Below are positions 26,201 to 38,663 of a stretch of DNA of 64,000 nucleotides, piece by piece. Within the stretch, counting starts at the first letter, position 1, and each line of letters begins with the position of its first letter. The DNA comes from Annona cherimola (lineage: Eukaryota > Streptophyta > Magnoliopsida > Magnoliales > Annonaceae): assembly GCA_030490835.1 (NCBI GenBank), contig CM059971.1, positions 50,640,012-50,704,011 on the forward strand, in the 5' to 3' direction. The translations under genes were made by a program, and so were the position numbers. The notes under the pieces were generated by a model. It did no database searches. It was not told where the DNA came from and saw only the letters and a list, made by a program, of their open reading frames with translations.

Positions 26201-27016
26201 CTCGTTCTACTTACAGTCAAATCAAGTCAATTAGATTCAGTTCTACTGAATTCTAACTAATCAAAGTTAATTCTATCAAACTCAATTCATTTGATCCGAT
26301 TTGAATGCCTTTAAGGTCATCCGTTGTCGTTCGAATGTAAATGAAATCAAGGGATTGTTGTTAATTGTTGTTGATTGAAGTTCCTTTCGTCCAATTCAGT
26401 TGTTTTGAATCAATTGGAATGCCTTAAAGTTTACTCGTTCTACTTACAGTCAAATCAAGTCAATTAGATTGAGTTCTACAGAATTCTAACTAATCAAAGT
26501 TCATTCTATCAAACTCAATTCATTTGATTCGATTTGAATGCCTTTAGGGTCATCCGTTGTCGTTCGAATGTAAATGAAATCAAGGGATTGTTGTTAATTA
26601 TTGTTCATTGAAGTTCATTTCGTCCAATTCAGTTGTATTGAATCTATTGGAATGCTTTAAAGTTTACTCGTTCTACTTACAGTCAAATCAAGTCAATTAG
26701 ATTGAGTTCTACAGAATTCTAACTAATCAAAGTTCATTCTATCAAACTCAATTCATTTGATCCGATTTGAATGCCTTTAAGGTCATCCGTTGTCGTTCGA
26801 ATGTAAATGAAATCAAGGGATTGTTGTTAATTGTTGTTGATTCAAGTTCCTTTCGTCCAATTCAGTTGTTTTGAATCAATTGGAATGCTTTAAAGTTTAC
26901 TCGTTCTACTTACAGTCAAATCAAGTCAATTAGATTGAGTTCTACAGAATTCTAACTAATCAAAGTTCATTATATCAAACTCAATTCATTTGATCCGATT
27001 TGAATGCCTTTAAGGT
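23291..27016 (+). repeat. HOR-A unit 6, truncated 16-mer (3726 bp)
   Basis: Positions 1-15 follow unit 5 at offset 4658 (GATGCG at 23731, TATAAG at 25097), with a private GGATTATTG near 24957. The sixteenth monomer (26784) departs: GATTCAAG for GATTGAAG, CATTATATC and GATCCG. After it the order changes, so the right edge of HOR-A lies inside or just before this monomer. Confidence 0.9.
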
Positions 27017-30000
27017 CATCCGTTGTCGTTCGAATGTAAATGAAATCAAGGGATTGTTGTTAATTGTTGTTGATTGAAGTTCCTTTCGTCCAATTCAGTT
27101 GTTTTGAATCAATTGGAATGCTTTAAAGTTTACTCGTTCTACTTACAGTCAAATCAAGTCAATTAGATTGAGTTCTACAGAATTCTAACTAATCAAAGTT
27201 CATTCTATCAAACTCAATTCATTTGATTCGATTTGAATGCCTTTAGGGTCATCCGTTGTCGTTCGAATGTAAATGAAATCAAGGGATTGTTGTTAATTCT
27301 TGTTCATTGAAGTTCATTTCGTCCAATTCAGTTGTTTTGAATCTATTGGAATGCTTTAAAGTTTACTCATTCTACTTACAGTCAAATCAAGTCAATTAGA
27401 TTGAGTTCTACAGAATTCTAACTAATCAAAGTTCATTCTATCAAACTCAATTCATTTGATTCGATTTGAATGTCTTTAAGGTCATCCGTTGTCGTTTGAA
27501 TGTAAATGAAATCAAGGGATTGTTGTTAATTGTTCATGATTAAAGGTCCTTTCCTCCGATTCATTTGTTTTAAATCTTTTGGAATGCTTTAAAGTTTGCT
27601 CGTTCTACTTACAGTCAAATTAAGTCAATTAGATTGAGCTATACTCAATTCTAACTAATCAAAATTCATTCTATCAAACTCAATTCATTTGATTCGATTT
27701 GAATGCCTTATGGTCATCCGTTGTCGTTGAAATGTAAATGAAATCAAAGGATTGTTGTTAATTATTGTTCATTGAAGTTCATTTCGTCCAATTCAGTTAT
27801 TTTGAATCTATTTGAATGCTTTAAAGTTTACTCGTTCTCCTTACAGTCAAATCAAGTCAATTAGATTGAGTTGTACTCAATTCTAGCTAATCAAAGTCAA
27901 TTCTATCAAACTCAATTCATTTGATTCGATTTGAATGCCTTTATGGTCATCCGTTGTCGTTCGAATGTAAATGAAATCAAGGGATTTTTGTTAATTATTG
28001 TTCATTGAAGTTCATTTCGTCCAATTCAGTTGTTTTGAATCTATTGGAATGCTTTAAGGTTTACTCGTTCTACTTACAGTCAAATCAAGTCAATTAGATT
28101 CAGTTCTACTGAATTCTAACTAATCAAAGTTCATTCTATCAAACTCAATTCATTTGATTCGATTTGAATGCCTTTAAGGTCATCCGTTGTCGTTCGAATG
28201 TAAATGAAATCAAGGGATTGTTGTTAATTGTTGTTGATTGAAGTTCCTTTCGTCCAATTCAGTTGTTTTGAATCAATTGGAATGCTTTAAAGTTTACTCG
28301 TTCTACTTACAGTCAAATCAAGTAAATTAGATTGACTTCTACAGAATTCTAACTAAGCAAAGTTCATTCTATCAAACTCAATTCATTTGATTCGATTTGA
28401 ATGCCTTTAAGGTCATCCGTTGTCGTTCGAATGTAAATGAAATCAAAGGATTGTTGTTAATTATTGTTCATTGAAGTTCGTTTCGTCCAATTCAGTTGTT
28501 TTGAATCTATTTGAATGCTTTAAAGTTTACTCGTTCTCCTTACAGTCAAATCAAGTCAATTAGATTGAGTTATACTCAATTCTAGCTAATCAAAGTTAAT
28601 TCTATCAAACTCAATTCATTTGATTCGATTTGAATGCCTTTAAGGTCATCCGTTGTCGTTCGAATGTAAATGAAATCAAGTGATTGTTGTCAATTATTGT
28701 TCATTGAAGTTCCTTTCGTCCAATTCAGTTGTTTTGAATCTATTGGAATGCTTTAAGGTTTACTCGTTCTACTTACAGTCTAATCAAGTCAATTAGATTC
28801 AGTTCTACTGAATTCTAACTAATCAAAGTTCATTCTATCAAACTCAATTCATTTGATTCGATTTGAACGCCTTTAAGGTCATCCGTTGTCGTTCGAATGT
28901 AAATGAAATCAAGGGATTGTTGTTAATTGTTGTTGATTGAAGTTTCTTTCGTCCAATTCAGTTGTTTTGAATCAATTGGAATGCTTTAAAGTTTACTCGT
29001 TCTACTTACAGTCAAATCAAGTCAATTAGATTGAGTTCTACTGAATTCTAACTAATCAAAGTTCATTCTATCAAACTCAATTCATTTGATTCGATTTGAA
29101 TGCCTTTAAGGTCATCCGTTGTCGTTTTAGTGTAAATGAAATCAAGGGATTGTTGTTAATTGTTCATGATTGAAGGTCATTTCCTCCGATTCATTTGTTT
29201 TAAATCTTTTGGAATGCTTTAAAGTTTGCTCGTTCTACTTACAGTCAAATTAAGTCAATTAGATTGAGTTATACTCAATTCTAACTAATCAAAATTCATT
29301 CTATCAAACTCAATTCATTTGATTCGATTTGAATGCCTTTATGGTCATCCGTTGTCGTTCGAATGTAAATGAAATCAAGGGATTGTTGTTAATTATTGTT
29401 CATTGAAGTTCATTTCGTCCAATTCAGCTTTTTTGAATCTATTTGAATGCTTTAAAGTTTACTCGTTCTCCTTACAGTCAAATCAAGTCAATTAGATTGA
29501 GTTGTACTCAATTCTAGCTAATCAAAGTTAATTCTATCAAACTCAAATCATTTGATTCGATTTGAATGCCTTTAAGGTCATCCGTTGTCGTTCGAATGTA
29601 AATGAAATCAAGGGATTGTTGTTAATTGTTGTTGATTGAAGTTCCTTTCGTCCAATTCAGTTGTTTTGAATCAATTGGAATGCTTTAAAGTTTACTCGTT
29701 CTCCTTACAGTCAAATCAAGTCAATTAGATTGAGTTGTACTCAATTCTAGCTAATCAAAGTCAATTCTATCAAACTCAATTCATTTGATCCGATTTGAAT
29801 GCCTTTAAGGTCATCCGTTGTCGTTCGAATGTAAATGAAATCAAGGGATTGTTGTTAATTGTTGTTGATTGAAGTTCCTTTCGTCCAATTCAGTTGTTTT
29901 GAATCAATTGGAATGCTTTAAAGTTTACTCGTTCTACTTACAGTCAAATCAAGTCAATTAGATTGAGCTATACTCAATTCTAGCTAATCAAAGTTAATTC

Positions 30001-30976
30001 TATCAAACTCAATTCATTTGATTCGATTTGAATGCCATTAAGGTCATCCGTTGTCGTTCGAATGTAAATGAAATCAAGTGATTGTTGTCAATTATTGTTC
30101 ATTGAAGTTCCTTTCGTCCAATTCAGTTGTTTTGAATCTATTGGAATGCTTTAAGGTTTACTCGTTCTACTTACAGTCAAATCAAGTCAATTAGATTCAG
30201 TTCTACTGAATTCTAACTAATCAAAGTTCATTCTATCAAACTCAATTCATTTGATTCGATTTGAATGCCTTTAAGGTCATCCGTTGTTGTTCGAATGTAA
30301 ATGAAATCAAGGGATTGTTGTTAATTGTTGTTGATTGAAGTTCCTTTCGTCCAATTCAGTTGTTTTGAATCAATTGGAATGCTTTAAAGTTTACTCGTTC
30401 TACTTACAGTCAAATCAAGTCAATTAGATTGAGTTGTACTCAATTCTAGCTAATCAAAGTCAATTCTATCAAACTCAATTCATTTGATTCGATTTGAATG
30501 CCTTTATGGTCATCCGTTGTCGTTCGAATGTAAATGAAATCAAGGGATTTTTGTTAATTATTGTTCATTGAAGTTCATTTCGTCCAATTCAGTTGTTTTG
30601 AATCTATTGGAATGCTTTAAGGTTTACTCGTTCTACTTACAGTCAAATCAAGTCAATTAGATTCAGTTCTACTGAATTCTAACTAATCAAAGTTCATTCT
30701 ATCAAACTCAATTCATTTGATTCGATTTGAATGCCTTTAAGGTCATCCGTTGTCGTTCGAATGTAAATGAAATCAAGGGAATTTTGTTAATTGTTGTTGA
30801 TTGAAGTTCCTTTCGTCCAATTCAGTTGTTTTGAATCAATTGGAATGCTTTAAAGTTTACTCGTTCTACTTACAGTCAAATCAAGTCAATTAGATTGAGT
30901 TCTACTGAATTCTAACTAATCAAAGTTCATTCTATCAAACTCAATTCATTTGATTCGATTTGAATGCCTTTAAGGT
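27017..30976 (+). repeat. Transition block between HOR-A and HOR-B, 17 monomers
   Basis: Order: Q C V A D Q/G H J Q V A Q/A Q/A J Q/A D Q. The part V A D Q/G H J Q resembles the HOR-B module with Q and G merged into one chimeric monomer at 28181, a net loss of one monomer. The run H J Q V A (28414-29578) has the same order as 40760-41924. Four chimeras lie here (28181, 29579, 29812, 30278), more per kilobase than in HOR-A. Confidence 0.83.
29579..29811 (+). repeat. Q/A chimeric monomer
   Basis: Q-like through GAATCAATTGG, then TCTCCTTA, TGTACTCAATTCTAGC and GTCAATT of type A. The switch lies between about positions 100 and 123. The same kind of chimera is fixed in HOR-B (32141, 36334, 39828), and looser Q/A chimeras with TCTACTTA occur at 3727, 30278, 42624 and 55889. 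Confidence 0.88.
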
Positions 30977-31209
30977 CATCCGTTGTCGTTTTAGTGTAAA
31001 TGAAATCAAGGGATTGTTGTTAATTGTTCATGATTGAAGGTCATTTCCTCCGATTCATTTGTTTTAAATCTTTTGGAATGCTTTAAAGTTTGCTCGTTCT
31101 ACTTACAGTCAAATTAAGTCAATTAGATTGAGTTATACTCAATTCTAACTAATCAAAATTCATTCTATCAAACTCAATTCATTTGATTCGATTTGAATGC
31201 CTTTAAGGT

Positions 31210-31442
31210 CATCCGTTGTCGTTCGAATGTAAATGAAATCAAGGGATTGTTGTTAATTGTTGTTGATTGAAGTTCATTTCGTCCAATTCAGTTGTTTTGA
31301 ATCTATTGGAATGCTTTAAAGTTTACTCGTTCTACTTACAGTCAAATCAAGTCAATTAGATTGAGTTCTACAGAATTCTAACTAATCAAAGTTCATTCTA
31401 TCAAACTCAATTCATTTGATCCGATTTGAATGCCTTTAAGGT
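31210..31442 (+). repeat. Reference monomer, type R
   Basis: Type R combines Q-like TTGTTGATTGAAG with C-like TTCATTTCG and CTATTGG, then CTACAGAATTC and GATCCG. It may be an old Q/C recombinant that was then amplified. It follows a type H/C monomer in HOR-A (13276, 17934) and a V monomer in HOR-B (31210, 35403, 38897, 54725). Confidence 0.85.
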
Positions 31443-34004
31443 CATCCGTTGTCGTTCGAATGTAAATGAAATCAAGGGATTGTTGTTAATTGTTGTTGAT
31501 TCAAGTTCCTTTCGTCCAATTCAGTTGTTTTGAATCAATTGGAATGCTTTAAAGTTTACTCGTTCTACTTACAGTCAAATCAAGTCAATTAGATTGAGTT
31601 CTACAGAATTCTAACTAATCAAAGTTCATTCTATCAAACTCAATTCATTTGATTCGATTTGAATGCCTTTAAGGTCATCCGTTGTCGTTTGAATGTAAAT
31701 GAAATCAAGGGATTGTTGTTAATTGTTCATGATTGAAGGTCCTTTCCTCCGATTCATTTGTTTTAAATCTTTTGGAATGCTTTAAAGTTTGCTCGTTCTA
31801 CTTACAGTCAAATTAAGTCAATTAGATTGAGCTATACTCAATTCTAACTAATCAAAATTCATTCTATCAAACTCAATTCATTTGATTCGATTTGAATGCC
31901 TTATGGTCATCCGTTGTCGTTGGAATGTAAATGAAATCAAAGGATTGTTGTTAATTATTGTTCATTGAAGTTCATTTCGTCCAATTCAGTTATTTTGAAT
32001 CTATTTGAATGCTTTAAAGTTTACTCGTTCTCCTTACAGTCAAATCAAGTCAATTAGATTGAGTTGTACTCAATTCTAGCTAATCAAAGTTAATTCTATA
32101 AAACTCAATTCATTTGATTCGATTTGAATGCCTTTAAGGTCATCCGTTGTCGTTCGAATGTAAATGAAATCAAGGGATTGTTGTTAATTGTTGTTGATTG
32201 AAGTTCCTTTCGTCCAATTCAGTTGTTTTGAATCAATTGGAATGCTTTAAAGTTTACTCGTTCTCCTTACAGTCAAATCAAGTCAATTAGATTGAGTTGT
32301 ACTCAATTCTAGCTAATCAAAGTCAATTCTATCAAACTCAATTCATTTGATTCGATTTGAATGCCTTTATGGTCATCCGTTGTCGTTCGAATGTAAATGA
32401 AATCAAGGGATTGTTGTTAATTATTATTCATTGAAGTTCATTTCGTCCAATTCAGTTGTTTTGAATCTATTGGAATGCTTTAAGGTTTACTCGTTCTACT
32501 TACAGTCAAATCAAGTCAATTAGATTCAGTTCTACTGAATTCTAACTAATCAAAGTTCATTCTATCAAACTCAATTCATTTGATTCGATTTGAATGCCTT
32601 TAAGGTCATCCGTTGTCGTTCGAATGTAAATGAAATCAAGGGATTGTTGTTAATTGTTGTTGATTGAAGTTCCTTTCGTCCAATTCAGTTGTTTTGAATC
32701 AATTGGAATGCTTTAAAGTTTACTCGTTCTACTTACAGTCAAATCAAGTCAATTAGATTGAGTTCTACTGAATTCTAACTAATCAAAGTTAATTCTATCA
32801 AACTCAATTCATTTGATTCGATTTGAATGCCTTTAAGGTCATCCGTTGTCGTTTGAATGTAAATGAAATCAAGGGATTGTTGTTAATTGTTGTTGTTTGA
32901 AGTTCCTTTCGTCCAATTCAGTTGTTTTGAATCTATTGGAATGCTTTAAAGTTTACTCGTTCTACTTACAGTCAAATCAAGTCAATTAGATTGACTTCTA
33001 CAGAATTCTAACTAATCAAAGTTCATTCTATCAAACTCAATTCATTTGATTCGATTTGAATGCCTTTAAGGTCATCCGTTGTCGTTCGAATGTAAATGAA
33101 ATCAAAGGATTGTTGTTAATTATTGTTCATTGAAGTTCGTTTCGTCCAATTCAGTTGTTTTGAATCTATTTGAATGCTTTAAAGTTTATTCGTTCTCCTT
33201 ACAGTCAAATCAAGTCAATTAGATTGAGTTATACTCAATTCTAGCTAATCAAAGTTAATTCTATCAAACTCAATTCATTTGATTCGATTTGAATGCCTTT
33301 AAGGTCATCCGTTGTCGTTCGAATGTAAATGAAATCAAGTGATTGTTGTCAATTATTGTTCATTGAAGTTCCTTTCGTCCAATTCAGTTGTTTTGAATCT
33401 ATTGGAATGCTTTAAGGTTTACTCGTTCTACTTACAGTCAAATCAAGTCAATTAGATTCAGTTCTACTGAATTCTAACTAATCAAAGTTCATTCTATCAA
33501 ACTCAATTCATTTGATTCGATTTGAACGCCTTTAAGGTCATCCGTTGTCGTTCGAATGTAAATGAAATCAAGGGATTGTTGTTAATTGTTGTTGATTGAA
33601 GTTCCTTTCGTCCAATTCAGTTGTTTTGAATCAATTGGAATGCTTTAAAGTTTACTCGTTCTACTTACAGTCAAATCAAGTCAATTAGATTGAGTTCTAC
33701 TGAATTCTAACTAATCAAAGTTCATTCTATCAAACTCAATTCATTTGATTCGATTTGAATGCCTTTAAGGTCATCCGTTGTCGTTCGAATGTAAATGAAA
33801 TCAAGGGATTGTTGTTAATTGTTGTTGATTGAAGTTCCTTTCGTCCAATTCAGTTGTTTTGAATCAATTGGAATGCTTTAAAGTTTACTCGTTCTACTTA
33901 CAGTCAAATCAAGTCAATTAGATTGAGTTCTACTGAATTCTAACTAATCAAAGTTCATTCTATCAAACTCAATTCATTTGATTCGATTTGAATGCCTTTA
34001 AGGT

Positions 34005-34237
34005 CATCCGTTGTCGTTCGAATGTAAATGAAATCAAAGGATTGTTGTTAATTATTGTTCATTGAAGTTCGTTTCGTCCAATTCAGTTGTTTTGAATCTA
34101 TTTGAATGCTTTAAAGTTTACTCGTTCTCCTTACAGTCAAATCAAGTCAATTAGATTGAGTTATACTCAATTCTAGCTAATCAAAGTTAATTCTATCAAA
34201 CTCAATTCATTTGATTCGATTTGAATGCCTTTAAGGT
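34005..34237 (+). repeat. Reference monomer, type H
   Basis: Type H carries CAAAGG, TTATTGTTCATTG, TTCGTTTCG, GTTGTTTTGAATCTATTTG, TCTCCTTA and GAGTTATACTCAATTCTAGC. It resembles A in the second half and has a perfect 151-167 dyad with a TAT loop. It is always followed by J in HOR-B. Other copies start at 2097, 28414, 33073, 36567, 37499 and 40760. Confidence 0.88.
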
Positions 34238-34470
34238 CATCCGTTGTCGTTCGAATGTAAATGAAATCAAGTGATTGTTGTCAATTATTGTTCATTGAAG
34301 TTCCTTTCGTCCAATTCAGTTGTTTTGAATCTATTGGAATGCTTTAAGGTTTACTCGTTCTACTTACAGTCAAATCAAGTCAATTAGATTCAGTTCTACT
34401 GAATTCTAACTAATCAAAGTTCATTCTATCAAACTCAATTCATTTGATTCGATTTGAACGCCTTTAAGGT
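34238..34470 (+). repeat. Reference monomer, type J
   Basis: Type J is marked by CAAGTGATTGTTGTCAATTA, TTCCTTTCG, CTATTGG, AAGGTTTACTCG and CAGTTCTACTGAATTC, often with GAACGCC for GAATGCC. Its second half is D-like. Copies start at 2330, 28647, 30045, 33306, 36800, 37732, 40993 and 56122, with J/A chimeras at 57287 and 60316. Confidence 0.88.
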
Positions 34471-35169
34471 CATCCGTTGTCGTTCGAATGTAAATGAAAT
34501 CAAGGGATTGTTGTTAATTGTTGTTGATTGAAGTTCCTTTCATCCAATTCAGTTGTTTTGAATCAATTGGAATGCTTTAAAGTTTACTCGTTCTACTTAC
34601 AGTCAAATCAAGTCAATTAGATTGAGTTCTACTGAATTCTAACTAATCAAAGTTCATTCTATCAAACTCAATTCATTTGATTCGATTTGAATGCCTTTAA
34701 GGTCATCCGTTGTCGTTTTAATGTAAATGAAATCAAGGGATTTTTGTTAATTATTGTTCATTGAAGTTCATTTCGTCCAATTCAGTTGTTTTGAATCTAT
34801 TGGAATGCTTTAAGGTTTACTCGTTCTACTTACAGTCAAATCAAGTCAATTAGATTCAGTTCTACTGAATTCTAACTAATCAAAGTTCATTCTATCAAAC
34901 TCAATTCATTTGATTCGATTTGAATGCCTTTAAGGTCATCCGTTGTCGTTCGAATGTAAATGAAATCAAGGGATTGTTGTTAATTGTTGTTGATTGAAGT
35001 TCCTTTCGTCCAATTCAGTTGTTTTGAATCAATTGGAATGCTTTAAAGTTTACTCGTTCTACTTACAGTCAAATCAAGTCAATTAGATTGAGTTCTACTG
35101 AATTCTAACTAATCAAAGTTCATTCTATCAAACTCAATTCATTTGATTCGATTTGAATGCCTTTAAGGT

Positions 35170-38100
35170 CATCCGTTGTCGTTTTAGTGTAAATGAAATC
35201 AAGGGATTGTTGTTAATTGTTCATGATTGAAGGTCATTTCCTCCGATTCATTTGTTTTAAATCTTTTGGAATGCTTTAAAGTTTGCTCGTTCTACTTACA
35301 GTCAAATTAAGTCAATTAGATTGAGTTATACTCAATTCTAACTAATCAAAATTCATTCTATCAAACTCAATTCATTTGATTCGATTTGAATGCCTTTAAG
35401 GTCATCCGTTGTCGTTCGAATGTAAATGAAATCAAGGGATTGTTGTTAATTGTTGTTGATTGAAGTTCATTTCGTCCAATTCAGTTGTTTTGAATCTATT
35501 GGAATGCTTTAAAGTTTACTCGTTCTACTTACAGTCAAATCAAGTCAATTAGATTGAGTTCTACAGAATTCTAACTAATCAAAGTTCATTCTATCAAACT
35601 CAATTCATTTGATCCGATTTGAATGCCTTTAAGGTCATCCGTTGTCGTTCGAATGTAAATGAAATCAAGGGATTGTTGTTAATTGTTGTTGATTCAAGTT
35701 CCTTTCGTCCAATTCAGTTGTTTTGAATCAATTGGAATGCTTTAAAGTTTACTCGTTCTACTTACAGTCAAATCAAGTCAATTAGATTGAGTTCTACAGA
35801 ATTCTAACTAATCAAAGTTCATTCTATCAAACTCAATTCATTTGATTCGATTTGAATGCCTTTAAGGTCATCCGTTGTCGTTTGAATGTAAATGAAATCA
35901 AGGGATTGTTGTTAATTGTTCATGATTGAAGGTCCTTTCCTCCGATTCATTTGTTTTAAATCTTTTGGAATGCTTTAAAGTTTGCTCGTTCTACTTACAG
36001 TCAAATTAAGTCAATTAGATTGAGCTATACTCAATTCTAACTAATCAAAATTCATTCTATCAAACTCAATTCATTTGATTCGATTTGAATGCCTTATGGT
36101 CATCCGTTGTCGTTGGAATGTAAATGAAATCAAAGGATTGTTGTTAATTATTGTTCATTGAAGTTCATTTCGTCCAATTCAGTTATTTTGAATCTATTTG
36201 AATGCTTTAAAGTTTACTCGTTCTCCTTACAGTCAAATCAAGTCAATTAGATTGAGTTGTACTCAATTCTAGCTAATCAAAGTTAATTCTATCAAACTCA
36301 ATTCATTTGATTCGATTTGAATGCCTTTAAGGTCATCCGTTGTCGTTCGAATGTAAATGAAATCAAGGGATTGTTGTTAATTGTTGTTGATTGAAGTTCC
36401 TTTCGTCCAATTCAGTTGTTTTGAATCAATTGGAATGCTTTAAAGTTTACTCGTTCTCCTTACAGTCAAATCAAGTCAATTAGATTGAGTTGTACTCAAT
36501 TCTAGCTAATCAAAGTCAATTCTATCAAACTCAATTCATTTGATTCGATTTGAATGCCTTTATGGTCATCCGTTGTCGTTCGAATGTAAATGAAATCAAA
36601 GGATTGTTGTTAATTATTGTTCATTGAAGTTCGTTTCGTCCAATTCAGTTGTTTTGAATCTATTTGAATGCTTTAAAGTTTACTCGTTCTCCTTACAGTC
36701 AAATCAAGTCAATTAGATTGAGTTATACTCAATTCTAGCTAATCAAAGTTAATTCTATCAAACTCAATTCATTTGATTCGATTTGAATGCCTTTAAGGTC
36801 ATCCGTTGTCGTTCGAATGTAAATGAAATCAAGTGATTGTTGTCAATTATTGTTCATTGAAGTTCCTTTCGTCCAATTCAGTTGTTTTGAATCTATTGGA
36901 ATGCTTTAAGGTTTACTCGTTCTACTTACAGTCAAATCAAGTCAATTAGATTCAGTTCTACTGAATTCTAACTAATCAAAGTTCATTCTATCAAACTCAA
37001 TTCATTTGATTCGATTTGAACGCCTTTAAGGTCATCCGTTGTCGTTCGAATGTAAATGAAATCAAGGGATTGTTGTTAATTGTTGTTGATTGAAGTTCCT
37101 TTCGTCCAATTCAGTGGTTTTGAATCAATTGGAATGCTTTAAAGTTTACTCGTTCTACTTACAGTCAAATCAAGTCAATTAGATTGAGTTCTACTGAATT
37201 CTAACTAATCAAAGTTCATTCTATCAAACTCAATTCATTTGATTCGATTTGAATGCCTTTAAGGTCATCCGTTGTCGTTCGAATGTAAATGAAATCAAGG
37301 GATTGTTGTTAATTGTTGTTGATTGAAGTTCCTTTCGTCCAATTCAGTTGTTTTGAATCAATTGGAATGCTTTAAAGTTTACTCGTTCTACTTACAGTCA
37401 AATCAAGTCAATTAGATTGAGTTCTACTGAATTCTAACTAATCAAAGTTCATTCTATCAAACTCAATTCATTTGATTCGATTTGAATGCCTTTAAGGTCA
37501 TCCGTTGTCGTTCGAATGTAAATGAAATCAAAGGATTGTTGTTAATTATTGTTCATTGAAGTTCGTTTCGTCCAATTCAGTTGTTTTGAATCTATTTGAA
37601 TGCTTTAAAGTTTACTCGTTCTCCTTACAGTCAAATCAAGTCAATTAGATTGAGTTATACTCAATTCTAGCTAATCAAAGTTAATTCTATCAAACTCAAT
37701 TCATTTGATTCGATTTGAATGCCTTTAAGGTCATCCGTTGTCGTTCGAATGTAAATGAAATCAAGTGATTGTTGTCAATTATTGTTCATTGAAGTTCCTT
37801 TCGTCCAATTCAGTTGTTTTGAATCTATTGGAATGCTTTAAGGTTTACTCGTTCTACTTACAGTCAAATCAAGTCAATTAGATTCAGTTCTACTGAATTC
37901 TAACTAATCAAAGTTCATTCTATCAAACTCAATTCATTTGATTCGATTTGAACGCCTTTAAGGTCATCCGTTGTCGTTCGAATGTAAATGAAATCAAGGG
38001 ATTGTTGTTAATTGTTGTTGATTGAAGTTCCTTTCATCCAATTCAGTTGTTTTGAATCAATTGGAATGCTTTAAAGTTTACTCGTTCTACTTACAGTCAA

Positions 38101-38663
38101 ATCAAGTCAATTAGATTGAGTTCTACTGAATTCTAACTAATCAAAGTTCATTCTATCAAACTCAATTCATTTGATTCGATTTGAATGCCTTTAAGGTCAT
38201 CCGTTGTCGTTTTAATGTAAATGAAATCAAGGGATTTTTGTTAATTATTGTTCATTGAAGTTCATTTCGTCCAATTCAGTTGTTTTGAATCTATTGGAAT
38301 GCTTTAAGGTTTACTCGTTCTACTTACAGTCAAATCAAGTCAATTAGATTCAGTTCTACTGAATTCTAACTAATCAAAGTTCATTCTATCAAACTCAATT
38401 CATTTGATTCGATTTGAATGCCTTTAAGGTCATCCGTTGTCGTTCGAATGTAAATGAAATCAAGGGATTGTTGTTAATTGTTGTTGATTGAAGTTCCTTT
38501 CGTCCAATTCAGTTGTTTTGAATCAATTGGAATGCTTTAAAGTTTACTCGTTCTACTTACAGTCAAATCAAGTCAATTAGATTGAGTTCTACTGAATTCT
38601 AACTAATCAAAGTTCATTCTATCAAACTCAATTCATTTGATTCGATTTGAATGCCTTTAAGGT
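35170..38663 (+). repeat. HOR-B unit 2, 15-mer (3494 bp)
   Basis: Same order as unit 1 but lacking the three monomers D Q G: V R Q V A Q/A, then directly H J Q Q H J Q D Q. The join is between the Q/A monomer ending CTTTATGG (36334-36566) and the H monomer starting at 36567. The CCTTTCATCC marker and the CGTTTTAATG marker recur 3494 bp after their unit 1 positions. Confidence 0.9.

Larger units (their letters stand above)
33073..34936 (+). repeat. Nested H-J-Q duplication inside HOR-B
   Basis: H J Q Q (33073-34004) is followed by H J Q D (34005-34936). The two H-J-Q runs are 932 bp apart and both J monomers carry GAACGCC. The second Q differs by CCTTTCATCC. The same nested structure is kept in HOR-B unit 2 (36567-38430), so the nested duplication is older than the unit duplication. 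Confidence 0.87.
30977..35169 (+). repeat. HOR-B unit 1, 18-mer (4193 bp)
   Basis: Order: V R Q V A Q/A D Q G H J Q Q H J Q D Q. The V at the start has CGTTTTAGTG and GGTCATTTCC; the second V has CCTTATGG and is followed by A. Inside, H J Q (33073-33771) is repeated as H J Q (34005-34703) at a spacing of 932 bp. Markers are TTATTATTC in D (32421), CCTTTCATCC in Q (34541 region) and GGATTTTTG in D (34704). Confidence 0.9.
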
